This document shows, piece after piece, positions 1-9,646 of a stretch of 46,096 bases of DNA; the first letter of the stretch is position 1; every line of letters begins with the position of its first letter. Both the position numbers and the translations under genes were made by a program. The stretch comes from Asparagopsis taxiformis (taxonomy: Eukaryota; Rhodophyta; Florideophyceae; Bonnemaisoniales; Bonnemaisoniaceae), in contig JALQPE010000282.1 in NCBI GenBank assembly GCA_030407315.1, positions 1 to 46,096 on the forward strand, in the 5' to 3' direction. The notes beneath the pieces are model-generated. The model had not been told where the DNA came from. It saw nothing but the letters and a program-made list of their open reading frames with translations, and searched no databases.

Positions 1-2525
1 TCACCCGAGGTGAAGTTATATATCCTCTTCTGGTTAGTGAGACTAGGACGTGAAGGGCATCTACCATAAACTTTCTGCCATCCTTCTACTACCATCACTA
101 GTCAGGCACGAAAAAGCATTGTCCAGGGCATACTTAGCAAGCCCTTGGAGGAGGTGGTCGATCCCAATAAATGTGGAACGGTATGAATCAATAATAGCGG
201 GAACAACAGGGATGCTCACAGAATCCATACCAAGGGGTGTGCCAGATGGAACGAGGCTTTAGACCTAGTTTCATCAGCAGTTGCTCTATAAGAAGCATTG
301 GAGTTTGCAGTCAGCAGTAGCGCTTTGCACTTTCCTCATTCCCAGGTATTTCATGATGCTCATCCGTACTTTGTGATGACTGAACTGCTGCCTGAGTTCT
401 CTCTGAAGTACGGAATAGAATCCGAACTAGAATGAAGACTGGTGTCGTACCCGAACTGTGAATGTTTCCCGTGTTTACCTCCTCTGACGAAGAAGAAACA
501 CAAGTGGCTGGGACAATCTGCATTGTGTCCCATGACATCGAGACATGGGAACATGCGGGATAGTCTGATACAAACCGACAAAGTCCAGGAAAATGACGCA
601 ATCGTTACCCTCTGGATCTACGTCCATGGAAACCAGTCGTACATCCCTGGATTATGTCGCGAGAGATATGTCGAAGAATATGGTTTTACTTACACTCTAC
701 AGGGAACCAGTGACACCGATAATACGCACTGCAGAACTATTCCGCGGACAGTCCAGGGGGCAGCCCATGGGATCATATAAACATCCTCCAGCACTACCAC
801 TCTTACCGGAGCCTCATTGAAGTCATCGCAGTACAAAAGAAAGGGTAGACATAGTGTGTGGTGCCACAGTCGAGAACACCAAGGATACTGTCGGATGGCA
901 GGGAAGGGTATTCGTGCCCTGACTCAATAAAAATGACATTGTTAATCGCACGACTGCCACCGATATTAGTGTAAAGTCCTTCAGAATTGATGAAGAGACA
1001 TGAGTTTGCGAAATGGAGACGGGGGACCCGGAGGAGCTGACTATAAGACCGACGATGAAAGGCTGCCCAGTAGTATACGTAATTTACATCCTGAAGCAGG
1101 AGATAAAAGTGTGAGATGATCTCCAGGTCGAGCGAATTGCTCAAAGGACTTTTTGCGGAGTACCAACACAGCCCGAAGGAGTGGGGAAACGGACTGCTGC
1201 TGACAGAGGCCTTACTGTTGTTCACCCATGAAGAGGACGTGAAAGCCACGAAAGAATCTGAGTTAGAGAATTGATTTCTTCTGAAAGCAGGAGGCGGCTC
1301 TAGGGTCCCAGATGGTTGGTCTTGTTGACCAGTGGTAACTCGGACCTGGACAGTACCACCCCCGAAAGCAGTGATGGTGTACCATCCATCTCCTCAGCAC
1401 TGAGAGAGTGGTTTGTCCTTTCACGAAGCGCTCTCTGAATTTCCCCAGATTCGACGTATATATGTTTCCATGTAAAGTTGCCACCCATCAGATTCGAATG
1501 ACTTGGAGGCTACGTTATGGCGCCAGGCAAGATCGAACAGTTCTGGAGTAGATATGTCTTCTCGGGCGTATTCACTTGGTGGAACGATTAGTACTGGTGC
1601 AGTTTGGCCAGCGGTGTCTGTTCAATCTTGCTTCTTCGCAAAATGGGCCTGAGATGCCATACGTGCTGCACTGCGGTCTACATTCACGGGGAAATACACC
1701 GTTTCCGAACGCAACCAGGCGTTGAAGAATAGCCATGGTCTAACTTTTCGGGTGATCGTAGAATAATGAGGTAGCCCTTTCTGAACGTGCTTTTCAGTTG
1801 AACCCTTCCTTGCGAAATCGAACAAAACGCGATCTTCATTCAGATCTGCGGCAGTGCATTTCGTGGATCCGGTCAACTTCGCTACTGCATACAGAGTTGT
1901 CCATTGCGTCATATATTGGCGTGCCTTGAGCGGATTCGAGGTATCCTCGATGAAAGGGGACGGGAGGAGAAGCTTCGATTGTGTCATTTCTTGTAGAAGA
2001 AGGTCTTCATCTTCAGCACACACATGATTAAATTCTGGATGTGTATCATCTTCATCAATATGGCCAGGATAATGTTCGGAACCTCCTCTTCTATCAGTTT
2101 CGATGTCATGAGTAGGCCCCCTGGTCGCGTTCTCGCTGCATGGCACGGAAACGACTTCATCTTCAACAGTACTTAAAACTTGATGACCTTCCAAAGCAGG
2201 GGGAACGATATATTGGATACCATCGCTGTCTGCGAAGGGCAATGCTACCTTCCTGCGGAAGTAGGCCTTCGGGAGACATCGAAGTAGGAACTACTTCGGA
2301 GGGCTTTCAGAGGTAATCGCAGACTAGGCTCGGATCCTGGTGCAGTAGCGAGTGAGTCAAGGGATGGGGCAACTCGATCGACTTGAAAGGGTCTCGAGTC
2401 ATCTTGCCGAAGTGCAAAAGGATCAGATACGGTTCTGGACGTCGAACGTCTAGATCGTTATGGGGATGCGGAACAGTGTTGTAACGAAGGCGCAGACCGG
2501 AACGGGGCTTCCTTAGTCTTCCCAT
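1..2525 (-). pseudogene. Decayed CMC-like (Tnp2-type) transposase
   Basis: This is a broken, minus-strand relative of the intact transposase at 30032-33613, cut by the window edge. Stretches in three frames match that protein in order. At 1622-2242 an acidic N-terminus is followed by the block starting QWTTLYAVAKLTG (intact copy: QWPAMYGALQLSG) and ending YFPVN (intact: EFPID). At about 1300-1488 there is a TW...IQRALRERTNHS block. Near 790-840 FLLYCDDF matches FLLYTDDF. At 600-780 the frame reads AVRIIGV...DIIQG. At 311-601 SDYPACSH matches GDYPAVSH, and at about 60-230 PVVPAIIDSYRS matches SVVPAIFDPYRS. Many frameshifts and stops separate the blocks, so no working protein can be made. Homology to the intact copy is seen directly. 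The superfamily name is inferred. An ATG-started ORF at 2307-2525 may be its N-terminus, but that match is weak. Confidence 0.75.
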
Positions 2526-2927
2526 GAAGTGACAACTGGGAATCTGAAGGTGTTCTAAGATGGAATGGATTCAGAGACAGGTGGATGGTTTCGATTAGTA
2601 CGAAATCGTTTGGTCACCATAAGTTGAGGGCAGTCTGGTACTGAGTAGTCACTCACATAATACCGTTACAAGAGGTTTTCATATTACGTAATACGATTCC
2701 GTAATACCTGAAGCGAACAGTAAAATTTCAATGTCGAATAGGATTCCTTTAATAGTACTCTATTCGACATTCGCTGAACACTGAGAAAGACATGTTGCGA
2801 GATGCTGAAATTTCGTAACTTTTCAGGTGCGAAAATTACTGGAAAAAAATTGAACGTAATTTTTCGGGCTCCAAAAATTACTCGAGTAAAAACTGATCTA
2901 GTCTTTGTCGGGAGCTAGATCAGTTTT
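2526..2927. other. Gene-free stretch with inverted repeats
   Basis: No coding signal is visible. Two clear hairpins are present. One at 2730-2771 has 12-bp arms (AATGTCGAATAG and its complement). One at 2888-2928 has 14-bp arms (AAAAACTGATCTAG and its complement) and abuts the outer edge of the copia LTR. A third, looser pair sits near 2830-2870 (GAAAATTAC and GTAATTTTTC). Confidence 0.6.
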
Positions 2928-3543
2928 TGTTGAAACGAAATGGTCGCTTACCGAGCGTTTATTGAATCTGCGAGCTCACTACATTATTTGTATTCTCGCC
3001 GAGGTGCGCCGGCGGTGCTAAGGACAGCCTGTTAATAGCTGCTCCAGACAGTCTGTCACTGACAGTCTGTCCTGGTAAGCACCCGCTGCCAATCTGGTAC
3101 ACGTGGGCTTCTCTATCATATCGTCCACACGTGTACACTAATCATAACATTTTCCCTGTGCCATGATGGCAACCCATCCTGGCTTTTCTAATTACTAATT
3201 GAAAGTATGACAAACAAATTGAAACTTCAGACGCTGTTATCTCCGTGAAGAAAGGTCGTAGAAGCTTCGGAGAAGTTGCTACCCGACTAATTCGGGCACG
3301 CTGAACATGATGAGATAGGTTTCGGAGCGCCTAGAGCACTCCTTCTAGGAGAAATCGAGGGTTAAAGTTTTCTCACGTAACTGAGCCCCTCAGGGCCTAT
3401 TACAGTGAGTGCTTCAACCGTTTTTCAACGAGGAACACGATGAGCCATATTTCAAGGCTCCTAGAGGACTCCTTCATCGAGATTTTCACAGGATATTCTC
3501 GAGATTGAGTGCTTCTGTTGCTGCGACTCAATTATTCGCAACA
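2928..3543 (-). repeat. 3' LTR of copia element 1
   Basis: The 616-bp LTR has a 5-bp terminal inverted repeat (TGTTG...CAACA). It contains a palindromic GACAGTCTGTC doublet (about 3046-3070) and two CACGTG motifs facing each other (about 3102 and 3128). Compared with the 488-bp LTR of element 2, it carries an extra block (about 3410-3540) that looks like a diverged duplicate of 3300-3410. Both blocks contain a GATGAG...CCTAGAG(C/G)ACTCCTTC motif. The polyprotein frame runs about 80 bases into this LTR and stops at 3461. Confidence 0.95.
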
Positions 3544-6500
3544 CTCCCCCTCTGTGACAAGCTCGATGAAGCACCAGATGTAGGGAGGTTTGAAGTCCGA
3601 TGAGGTCTTTGAATTTGTGAAGGAGAAGACGGGGAAGAGGTTTTGTGAGCAAGTCGGCAGCCATTTCTGATGTGGGGCAGTATTGCATTGTGTAGAGGTT
3701 TTTGTCGAGGCTATCGCGTACGAAGTGGTATTGAATGTCAATGTGCTTTGTTCTAGTTCCGGACACATCATTTCGAGCCATATTGATAGATCCTTGGTTA
3801 TCGACGTTGATGCAGATCGGCTCGTATTCTTCGCTTGCTGTGATTGAGCGGAAAATGTTGCTAAGCCAGATTGATTCTTTTACAGCTGCACACAGAGCCA
3901 TGTACTCCGCTTCGGAGGAGGAAAGAGCAACGCAACCTTGTTTGCGTGACTTCCAGCTGACGGCCCCTCCCGCCATTAGGAAAACGTAACCACTGGTGGA
4001 TTTTCGATTGATCGTGCAGCCACCCCAGTCGGAGTCACTGTACGCGATCGGGTGGAACGGTTTATCGGCTTGATAGAGCAAGCCCAGATTCCTTGTTCCA
4101 TTCACATAGCGGAGTACGCGCTTAACTGCTGTCCACAGTCTTGTTGTCGGATGTTCCACATGTTGGGCAAGCCGTCCCACAGCGAAGGATATGTCGGGGC
4201 GAGTCCCGACCGAGAGATACATGAGGCTACCAACAGCGCTTCGATATAGTGTAGAGTCTATAGGTTCCCCTTCGAGGTCTGCAGGACTTATCTGCGATTC
4301 CATTGGGGTGACTACGGGACTCGAGTCAAGCATCCCGAAGCGTTCTAGCACCTTGTGGACATAACGACTCTGGCTGAGGTGCAGAGTTCCTCTTGACGAG
4401 CTGCGAACGATCTCGAGTCCAGGACAGACCTTGGCTTCTCCGCAGTCTTTCATTGAGAACCTTTTATTGAACTCCCCTTTTAGCCAATCAAGTAGTCGGC
4501 GATTACTTGATGCCATGAGTAGGTCGTCAACGTAGAGGGTAATGATCACCATTGCTCCTCCTTCATACTTGACGTAAAGGCATGGATCATACGGAGAAGT
4601 CTCAAATTTGAGGATACCGATCACGAATTCGTCGATCTTTGCGTGCCACTGTCTCGGAGCTTGTTTTAGACCGTAGAGTGCTCTTTGCAGTTTACACACA
4701 TGGTTCGGGTATTGCGGATGAACGAACCCTTCTGGTTGCTTCCATGTAGATATCTTGATCGAGATCACCGTATAGGAAGGCTGTCTTGACATCCATTTGA
4801 TCGCAATGGAGGGATTTGTGAGCAACAATAGCGAGGAACGTGCGGAGAGTGCATAGTTTTACAACCGGAGCGTATGTTTCTTCGTAGTCAACACCGTATT
4901 GTTGTTCAAAGCCACGAGTGACTAGTCGTGCTTTGTACTTCACACCGTTCGTTCCGTCGTCGTTGACAACATCCTTGATTTTGAAAAGCCATTTGCAGGA
5001 GAGAAGATTGCGGGCTTCACTGCGAGGGACAAGAATCCAGGTCTGGTTGGTGTAGAGAGATTCCATTTCGGAGTCTATTGCTTTGAGCCAGAGCTTTCTA
5101 TCCTCCCCCTCTGTCGCGGTAGTGAAGGTGAGGAGTTCCGGAGCAATGCTAACGAGTGCAGTCGGTTTCCACCATTGAGTCGGGGGCTTTCGAGGTCTTG
5201 AAGATTTCCGAGGAGCAGATGGAATGGAGAGGTTGCTCGGGGAAGCCGGTATAGTAGGATGAGCAGGACTGCTTGGAGAAGCAATGGGGCTCGATTCTCC
5301 CCCGGAGATGCTGGGAGACTGTGGAGGCGTGGGCGACTCGTCATCCGATTTTTGCATGCGGGGTTGAGGATGGTCCGGTATGTAGCTCAAGGTGTTGTCG
5401 TCATCAATATATGTAGAGTCTTCAACAGAGCGAGGTTGAGTGGTTTCATCCGATGCCGATTCGTCGAAGACGACGTCCCTTGAGATTACCACGGTGTTCG
5501 TTTGGTCGTCCCACAGCTTGTACGCTTTCTGGGTTTTGGAGTAACCGATCATCATGGCAGGAGATGAGCGACTGTTTAGAGATGTTAGGCGTATTTGTGG
5601 GACCTTGTACCAACACTGACTACCGAACACTTTTAGATGGGAGATATCAGGTTTACGACCCATCCATAATTCGAACGGAGTTTTATCTGAGGGTATCCCA
5701 CGGCTTGTGACACGATTTCGGACGTATGCTGCGCAGTCAAGGGCTTCCGCCCAGAAGTCTGCAGGGACAGAATTGTGATGGAGCATGGCACGAATGAGGT
5801 CTTTTAGAGTCCGGTTCATCCGTTCCGATACACCGTTTTGCTGCAGGGTATAGGGAGCGGTAGTCTGGCGAGTGATTCCGTGAGTTATGAGGAACTCGCT
5901 AAACTCGTTTGAGAAATATTCACCGCCACCATCCGAGCGAAGTTGGCGGATTTTTCGTCCTGTGTGTGTCTCTGCAGTATTTCGAAAGTGCTGGAAAGAG
6001 CTGAAGCTGTCTGATTTCAGTGCGATAGGATAGACGGAAAGCCAACGGGACTTGTCGTCGATAAAGGTAACGAAGTAACGTGCTCCCCCTTTTGAAGATG
6101 TTTCCATAGGTCCGGCTACATCAGTGTGGACAAGGTCAAGTAAACCGGTTGCTCGAGTATCAGATGCATGGGGGATTGGTGCTCGAGCCATTTTACCGGC
6201 CAGGCAGCCTTTGCACGGTTGCTGGGTTGTCGTCCCACCGGCAATTTGGAGACCTTTAACGAGGGAGTGTTTTGCCATATGCGAGATTGCTGCATGGTGT
6301 ACGTGTCCGAGGCGACGATGCCAGAGTTCCAGGCTGGCCACACATGCCACCTCAACGTTATGTTCGTGAGGAGTAGTGTGTAGAGTATAGAGTCCATGTC
6401 GACGAGTCCCTAAAGCAACTATGGAGTTGTTCTTTTTGATTTCGACAGTGTCATTTATGAAGGAGAGGGAGAGACCACGACTGGTGAGGGTGGAAACTGA

Positions 6501-7628
6501 GATAAGGGAGAACACGAATGAGGGTACGTGCAGCACGTTGCGGAGTATGCACGTTGAAGTGACACCTTTTACTATTATAGGTAGGTGGATATCTCCTCGA
6601 CCGATGGCTATGGAGGAGGACTTGTCGCCCATGGTAACGTTGAAAGGGATCTCTGACGTATACGTTTTGAACATGGATCGGTCGAAGGTGATATGTGAGG
6701 TGGCCGCAGAGTCAATATGCCAGACTGTTGCCTTGCGTTCGTGAGAACTGTTGCACGCCTCGATAGCACTGCTGAGTAAACATACGTAGTCGACTTCTTC
6801 TTCGGATGGTTCCATTGCTACTGCAGCGGTTTGCATTGGAACGCTGGTTGCTGGAGATGTGGATCCTCGAGGCTTGTTACTCCGAGAATGATTGGGACGA
6901 CCATGCTTTTCCCAGCAATAGGTTTCGGTATGGTTGGTTCTGTGGCAGTGAGAGCAGTATTTTCGATTGGCACGACGTGGTTGTTTCCCAGATAAGTTGA
7001 CTAATGCTGATGCTTGTTGAGATGTGTGTGAAGAGTTTCGTAGCATGCTAGTTCTTCTTTCTTCCTGCAGTAAGCGGCTGCGCACCTTGTCAAAGGTGAA
7101 CGAAGGGTCGTCATCTCCAATTGCATCGAGTGCCGTGATCAACGTTCGGAAGGATGATGGGAGGCCGTTGAGTACAGCCATGGCCATTTCCTTTTCGTCA
7201 ATCTTGACGTCCATTGACTCGAGGTGGGAAGCCATTTGACGTACACGATTGATGTATACAAGCATTTGCTCCCCCTGCTTCATTGTTGCAGTGTAGAAGT
7301 CACGACGAGCAGCGAGCTTGTTCAGAAGAGTGTGACGTTGATGGACGTTGCAGATCTCTTGCCACATTTCTAGGGCGGTAGTAGTGTGGCGAACGTTCTT
7401 CAGCATTTCGTCTGACAGACTGATGCCGATTGCCATGCGAGCAGTCTTGTCTTTACGAGTCCATTTAGACAATGCCTCTGGATCCTCTGGAGGAGGGCGG
7501 CATAGAATGGGATCGATCATGTCGTCCACCTCGCGGTGGCCGAGGATGAGCTCCATCTTTTGCTTCCATGAGTGGAAGTTGGAGTAATCCAGCTTTTCAA
7601 TGCGAATGCCGGATGAATTGCTCTCCAT
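3461..7628 (-). pseudogene. Copia gag-pol polyprotein, broken by one frameshift in RT
   Basis: The ATG is at 7628. The first frame runs to 4692 (978 codons). It carries gag (UBN2-like N-terminus), a CX2CX4HX4C zinc knuckle (CSHCHRTNHTETYC), the aspartic protease motif DSAATSH, the integrase HHCC finger (WHRRLGH...CKGC), the integrase DDE residues (HTDVAGP, RSDGGGEYF, NGVSERMNR) and the start of RT (MDVKTAFLYGDL). One extra base near 4739, just after YME, shifts the frame relative to element 2. The remaining RT with YVDD, and RNase H (SDSDWGGC, SSSEAEYMAL), lie in another frame down to 3461. All catalytic motifs are otherwise present. A Ty1-like programmed frameshift is unlikely, because the break falls inside the RT and element 2 is in frame at the same site. 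A sequencing error cannot be excluded. Confidence 0.93.
3544..3556 (-). promoter_or_regulatory. Polypurine tract of copia element 1
   Basis: On the minus strand the sequence CACAGAGGGGGAG directly abuts the TGTTG start of the 3' LTR. This is the position and composition of a plus-strand DNA priming site. The same core, AGAGGGGGAG, abuts the 3' LTR of element 2. Confidence 0.9.
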
Positions 7629-7811
7629 GGCTCTGTATTATGTCTTATCTGTTCGATCCTTCCCAAGTGGACAACCGATAGTCGTCTAGGACCAAGCTGG
7701 GATCTATAGGATAAAGACTTTTAGCTAAGAGCTAGATGGGTGGAGAACAAGAAACAAGGTTTATCAAAGAGAAATCAGCTAGATTTCTAGTTTGTCTAGA
7801 GAAGGGGAGTA
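7629..7811 (-). other. Spacer between zinc-finger gene and gag
   Basis: This 183-nt spacer is conserved in part with element 2 (20140-20324). Both share the words ATCCTATAGATCCCAGCTTG and GACTATCGGTTGTCCACTTG before the gag ATG. Translation of gag downstream of the zinc-finger frame would need a separate mRNA, reinitiation or internal entry. Confidence 0.6.
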
Positions 7812-8231
7812 CTACTTATCGGAGGACGAGGAAGCCTTAGAGGCTTTAGCGGCTTTGAGGGTCTTCTCGATGCCACGGTGGCGACTACCGCGGAGGTGGT
7901 TGTCGAACTCGCTCTGGGTGCGAACGATGACACCGCAGGGCTTGCAGACCTTGAGACCACCTTCCTTGAGGCGTTCGATAGTCTTCTTGTGTCTAGAGCC
8001 GCTAAAGTGTGCGACTCTAGACTCGGCGGAGTTGAGGAAGACGTTGCAGTGGTGACACCTCGAGCGGTTTGCCTTCTTGTGAGCGGCGTACTTCTTCTTG
8101 TTATCCCTCCTTTCGGCGATGCTATAGGCTTTGCGGAAGACCCGGTCTTGAAGAGACTCCCCCTCGCGACGGAGCCTGGGAGGCTGCTCGTCGGAGCGCG
8201 GTTCCACGCGGTCTTCGTCACTGCTAGACAC
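7812..8231 (-). CDS. Accessory protein with two U1/matrin-type zinc fingers, in the copia leader
   Basis: The protein is 139 residues, encoded between the primer site and gag of copia element 1. It has an acidic N-terminus, a basic middle (residues 30-58) and two fingers with the same spacing. The fingers are C59-x2-C62-x12-H75-x5-H81 and C96-x2-C99-x12-H112-x5-H118. This C2-x12-H-x5-H pattern is that of U1-C/JAZ/matrin fingers, which often bind RNA or double-stranded RNA. A serine-rich, lysine-containing tail follows. There is no ATG in the genomic DNA: the frame begins GTG. A predicted 96-nt intron (8231-8326) would join an exon-1 A to the TG and make AUG. Element 2 keeps the second half of the same gene in frame, with mostly conservative changes, which suggests selection within the element. 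Its role (packaging, RNA chaperoning, host interaction) is unknown. Confidence 0.75.
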   Translation of the reverse strand: MSSSDEDRVEPRSDEQPPRLRREGESLQDRVFRKAYSIAERRDNKKKYAAHKKANRSRCHHCNVFLNSAESRVAHFSGSRHKKTIERLKEGGLKVCKPCGVIVRTQSEFDNHLRGSRHRGIEKTLKAAKASKASSSSDK

Positions 8232-8326
8232 TGCAGAGAGAAGAGAAGAGCGTGTTAGAAGTTATACCGATCAATACTAAGGTCTAAACCTTGAAATAGA
8301 CCGAAAGGTGAAAGGTATAAACTTAC
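8231..8326 (-). other. Predicted 96-nt leader intron of copia element 1
   Basis: On the minus strand the donor is CAA|GTAAGT (G at 8326). The acceptor is a pyrimidine-rich run ending CTCTCTGCAG (G at 8231). Removal joins exon-1 ...CACAA to TGTCTAGC and creates the in-frame start ATG of the zinc-finger protein. No other ATG opens that frame. Confidence 0.65.
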
Positions 8327-8506
8327 TTGTGGAAACCGTTGACAATGAAACCAAACGTTCGATGAGTTTATTCGGTGATAGGTAGAGGCTATAACGCTAT
8401 ACCGATCAGGACAAGGTCACTGTCTTACAAGAGCAGGACCGAGTTGAGAAAGGTATAGACTAGCCAGTATAAAAGCAAAGGTCGATTCCAGTAATTGGGC
8501 CTTCAG

Positions 8507-8586
8507 TGGCCCGGTAGCCGAGTCGGTTGGACGGTCCACGGAGATGTATAGATCCTTGGTTCAAACCCCAGCAACGACGCTGGCCA
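8507..8586 (+). ncRNA. Degenerate tRNA-like sequence with A and B boxes
   Basis: TAGCCGAGTCGG (8515-8526) fits the pol III A box, and GGTTCAAACC (8558-8567) fits the B box at tRNA-like spacing. A D-arm can form (GCCG/CGGT). The acceptor pairs only over TGGCC/GGCCA with extra bases, the anticodon arm does not fold, and the T stem has a mismatch. A real tRNA is unlikely. A tRNA relic or a tRNA-derived SINE head inside the copia leader fits better. It lies antisense to the retroelement transcript. Confidence 0.35.
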
Positions 8587-8733
8587 AACTTTTTCCTTCG
8601 CAGGAGAACCGAAGATGAAAGAATGATGTCACCGGATGACGATGACCCAGAGACGGATGGCAAGATGACAGAGCGTCAGTGTGACACAGTGTGGATGTCA
8701 GTGTCAGTGACAGGATGACACAGTGTCGGCGCG

Positions 8734-8791
8734 GAGCGGCGACAGAGGTGCGGCGCGGCGACAGAGGTGCGCGGCGGCGACAGAGGTGCGC
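8734..8791. repeat. Short tandem repeat in copia leader
   Basis: There are three near-identical copies of CGGCGACAGAGGTGCG in the GC-rich part of the leader, between the primer site and exon 1. Just before them sit several GTGTGACA/GTGTCAGTGACA words. Confidence 0.7.
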
Positions 8792-8943
8792 GGGAAGGCG
8801 CAGAACGGAAGAAAAGCGCGCAAACGAAGAGACGAGAAAACGAGGCGAGAACGAGACGGAACGAGACGAAATAGGTAAGAGAACGCCGACGCAAACGACG
8901 CACTTACCGAAGCGCGAGAGATATTGAAACGACCTACGAGCGC

Positions 8944-8958
8944 GCTGGGCCCATAACC
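8944..8958 (-). promoter_or_regulatory. Primer-binding site for half initiator-Met tRNA
   Basis: Directly inside the 5' LTR, the minus strand reads GGTTATGGGCCCAGC. This is complementary to the anticodon-stem/loop region of eukaryotic initiator tRNA-Met (CTGGGCCCATAACC), not to a tRNA 3' end. Drosophila copia primes the same way, with a 5' half of this tRNA. Confidence 0.85.
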
Positions 8959-9574
8959 TGTTGAAACGAAATGGTCGCTTACCGAGCGTTTATTGAATCT
9001 GCGAGCTCACTACATTATTTGTATTCTCGCCGAGGTGCGCCGGCGGTGCTAAGGACAGCCTGTTAATAGCTGCTCCAGACAGTCTGTCACTGACAGTCTG
9101 TCCTGGTAAGCACCCGCTGCCAATCTGGTACACGTGGGCTTCTCTATCATATCGTCCACACGTGTACACTAATCATAACATTTTCCCTGTGCCATGATGG
9201 CAACCCATCCTGGCTTTTCTAATTACTAATTGAAAGTATGACAAACAAATTGAAACTTCAGACGCTGTTATCTCCGTGAAGAAAGGTCGTAGAAGCTTCG
9301 GAGAAGTTGCTACCCGACTAATTCGGGCACGCTGAACATGATGAGATAGGTTTCGGAGCGCCTAGAGCACTCCTTCTAGGAGAAATCGAGGGTTAAAGTT
9401 TTCTCACGTAACTGAGCCCCTCAGGGCCTATTACAGTGAGTGCTTCAACCGTTTTTCAACGAGGAACACGATGAGCCATATTTCAAGGCTCCTAGAGGAC
9501 TCCTTCATCGAGATTTTCACAGGATATTCTCGAGATTGAGTGCTTCTGTTGCTGCGACTCAATTATTCGCAACA
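8959..9574 (-). repeat. 5' LTR of copia element 1
   Basis: It matches 2928-3543 in length (616 bp) and, as far as can be read, in every base. It ends 72 bp downstream of the stop codon of the 761-codon ORF at 9647-11932. Confidence 0.95.
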
Positions 9575-9646
9575 AATCGCAGCACTCTATTGATAATGTA
9601 CTACATGAAAAACCTTCTAGTCAACGTCACATTTACTGCACTAATT

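Larger units (their letters stand above)
2928..9574 (-). mobile_element. Complete Ty1/copia LTR retrotransposon (element 1)
   Basis: This 6.65-kb element is transcribed on the minus strand. Two 616-bp LTRs start TGTTG and end CAACA, and they look identical base for base. In transcriptional order it has the 5' LTR (8959-9574), a primer-binding site, a roughly 0.6-kb leader with an intron, a two-finger zinc-finger gene, gag-pol, a polypurine tract and the 3' LTR (2928-3543). The order protease, integrase, RT, RNase H defines Ty1/copia (Pseudoviridae-type). The five bases outside the two ends (GTTTT left, AATCG right) do not match, so no target-site duplication is seen. A one-base frameshift breaks the RT. 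Identical LTRs argue for recent insertion or for LTR conversion. Confidence 0.95.
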
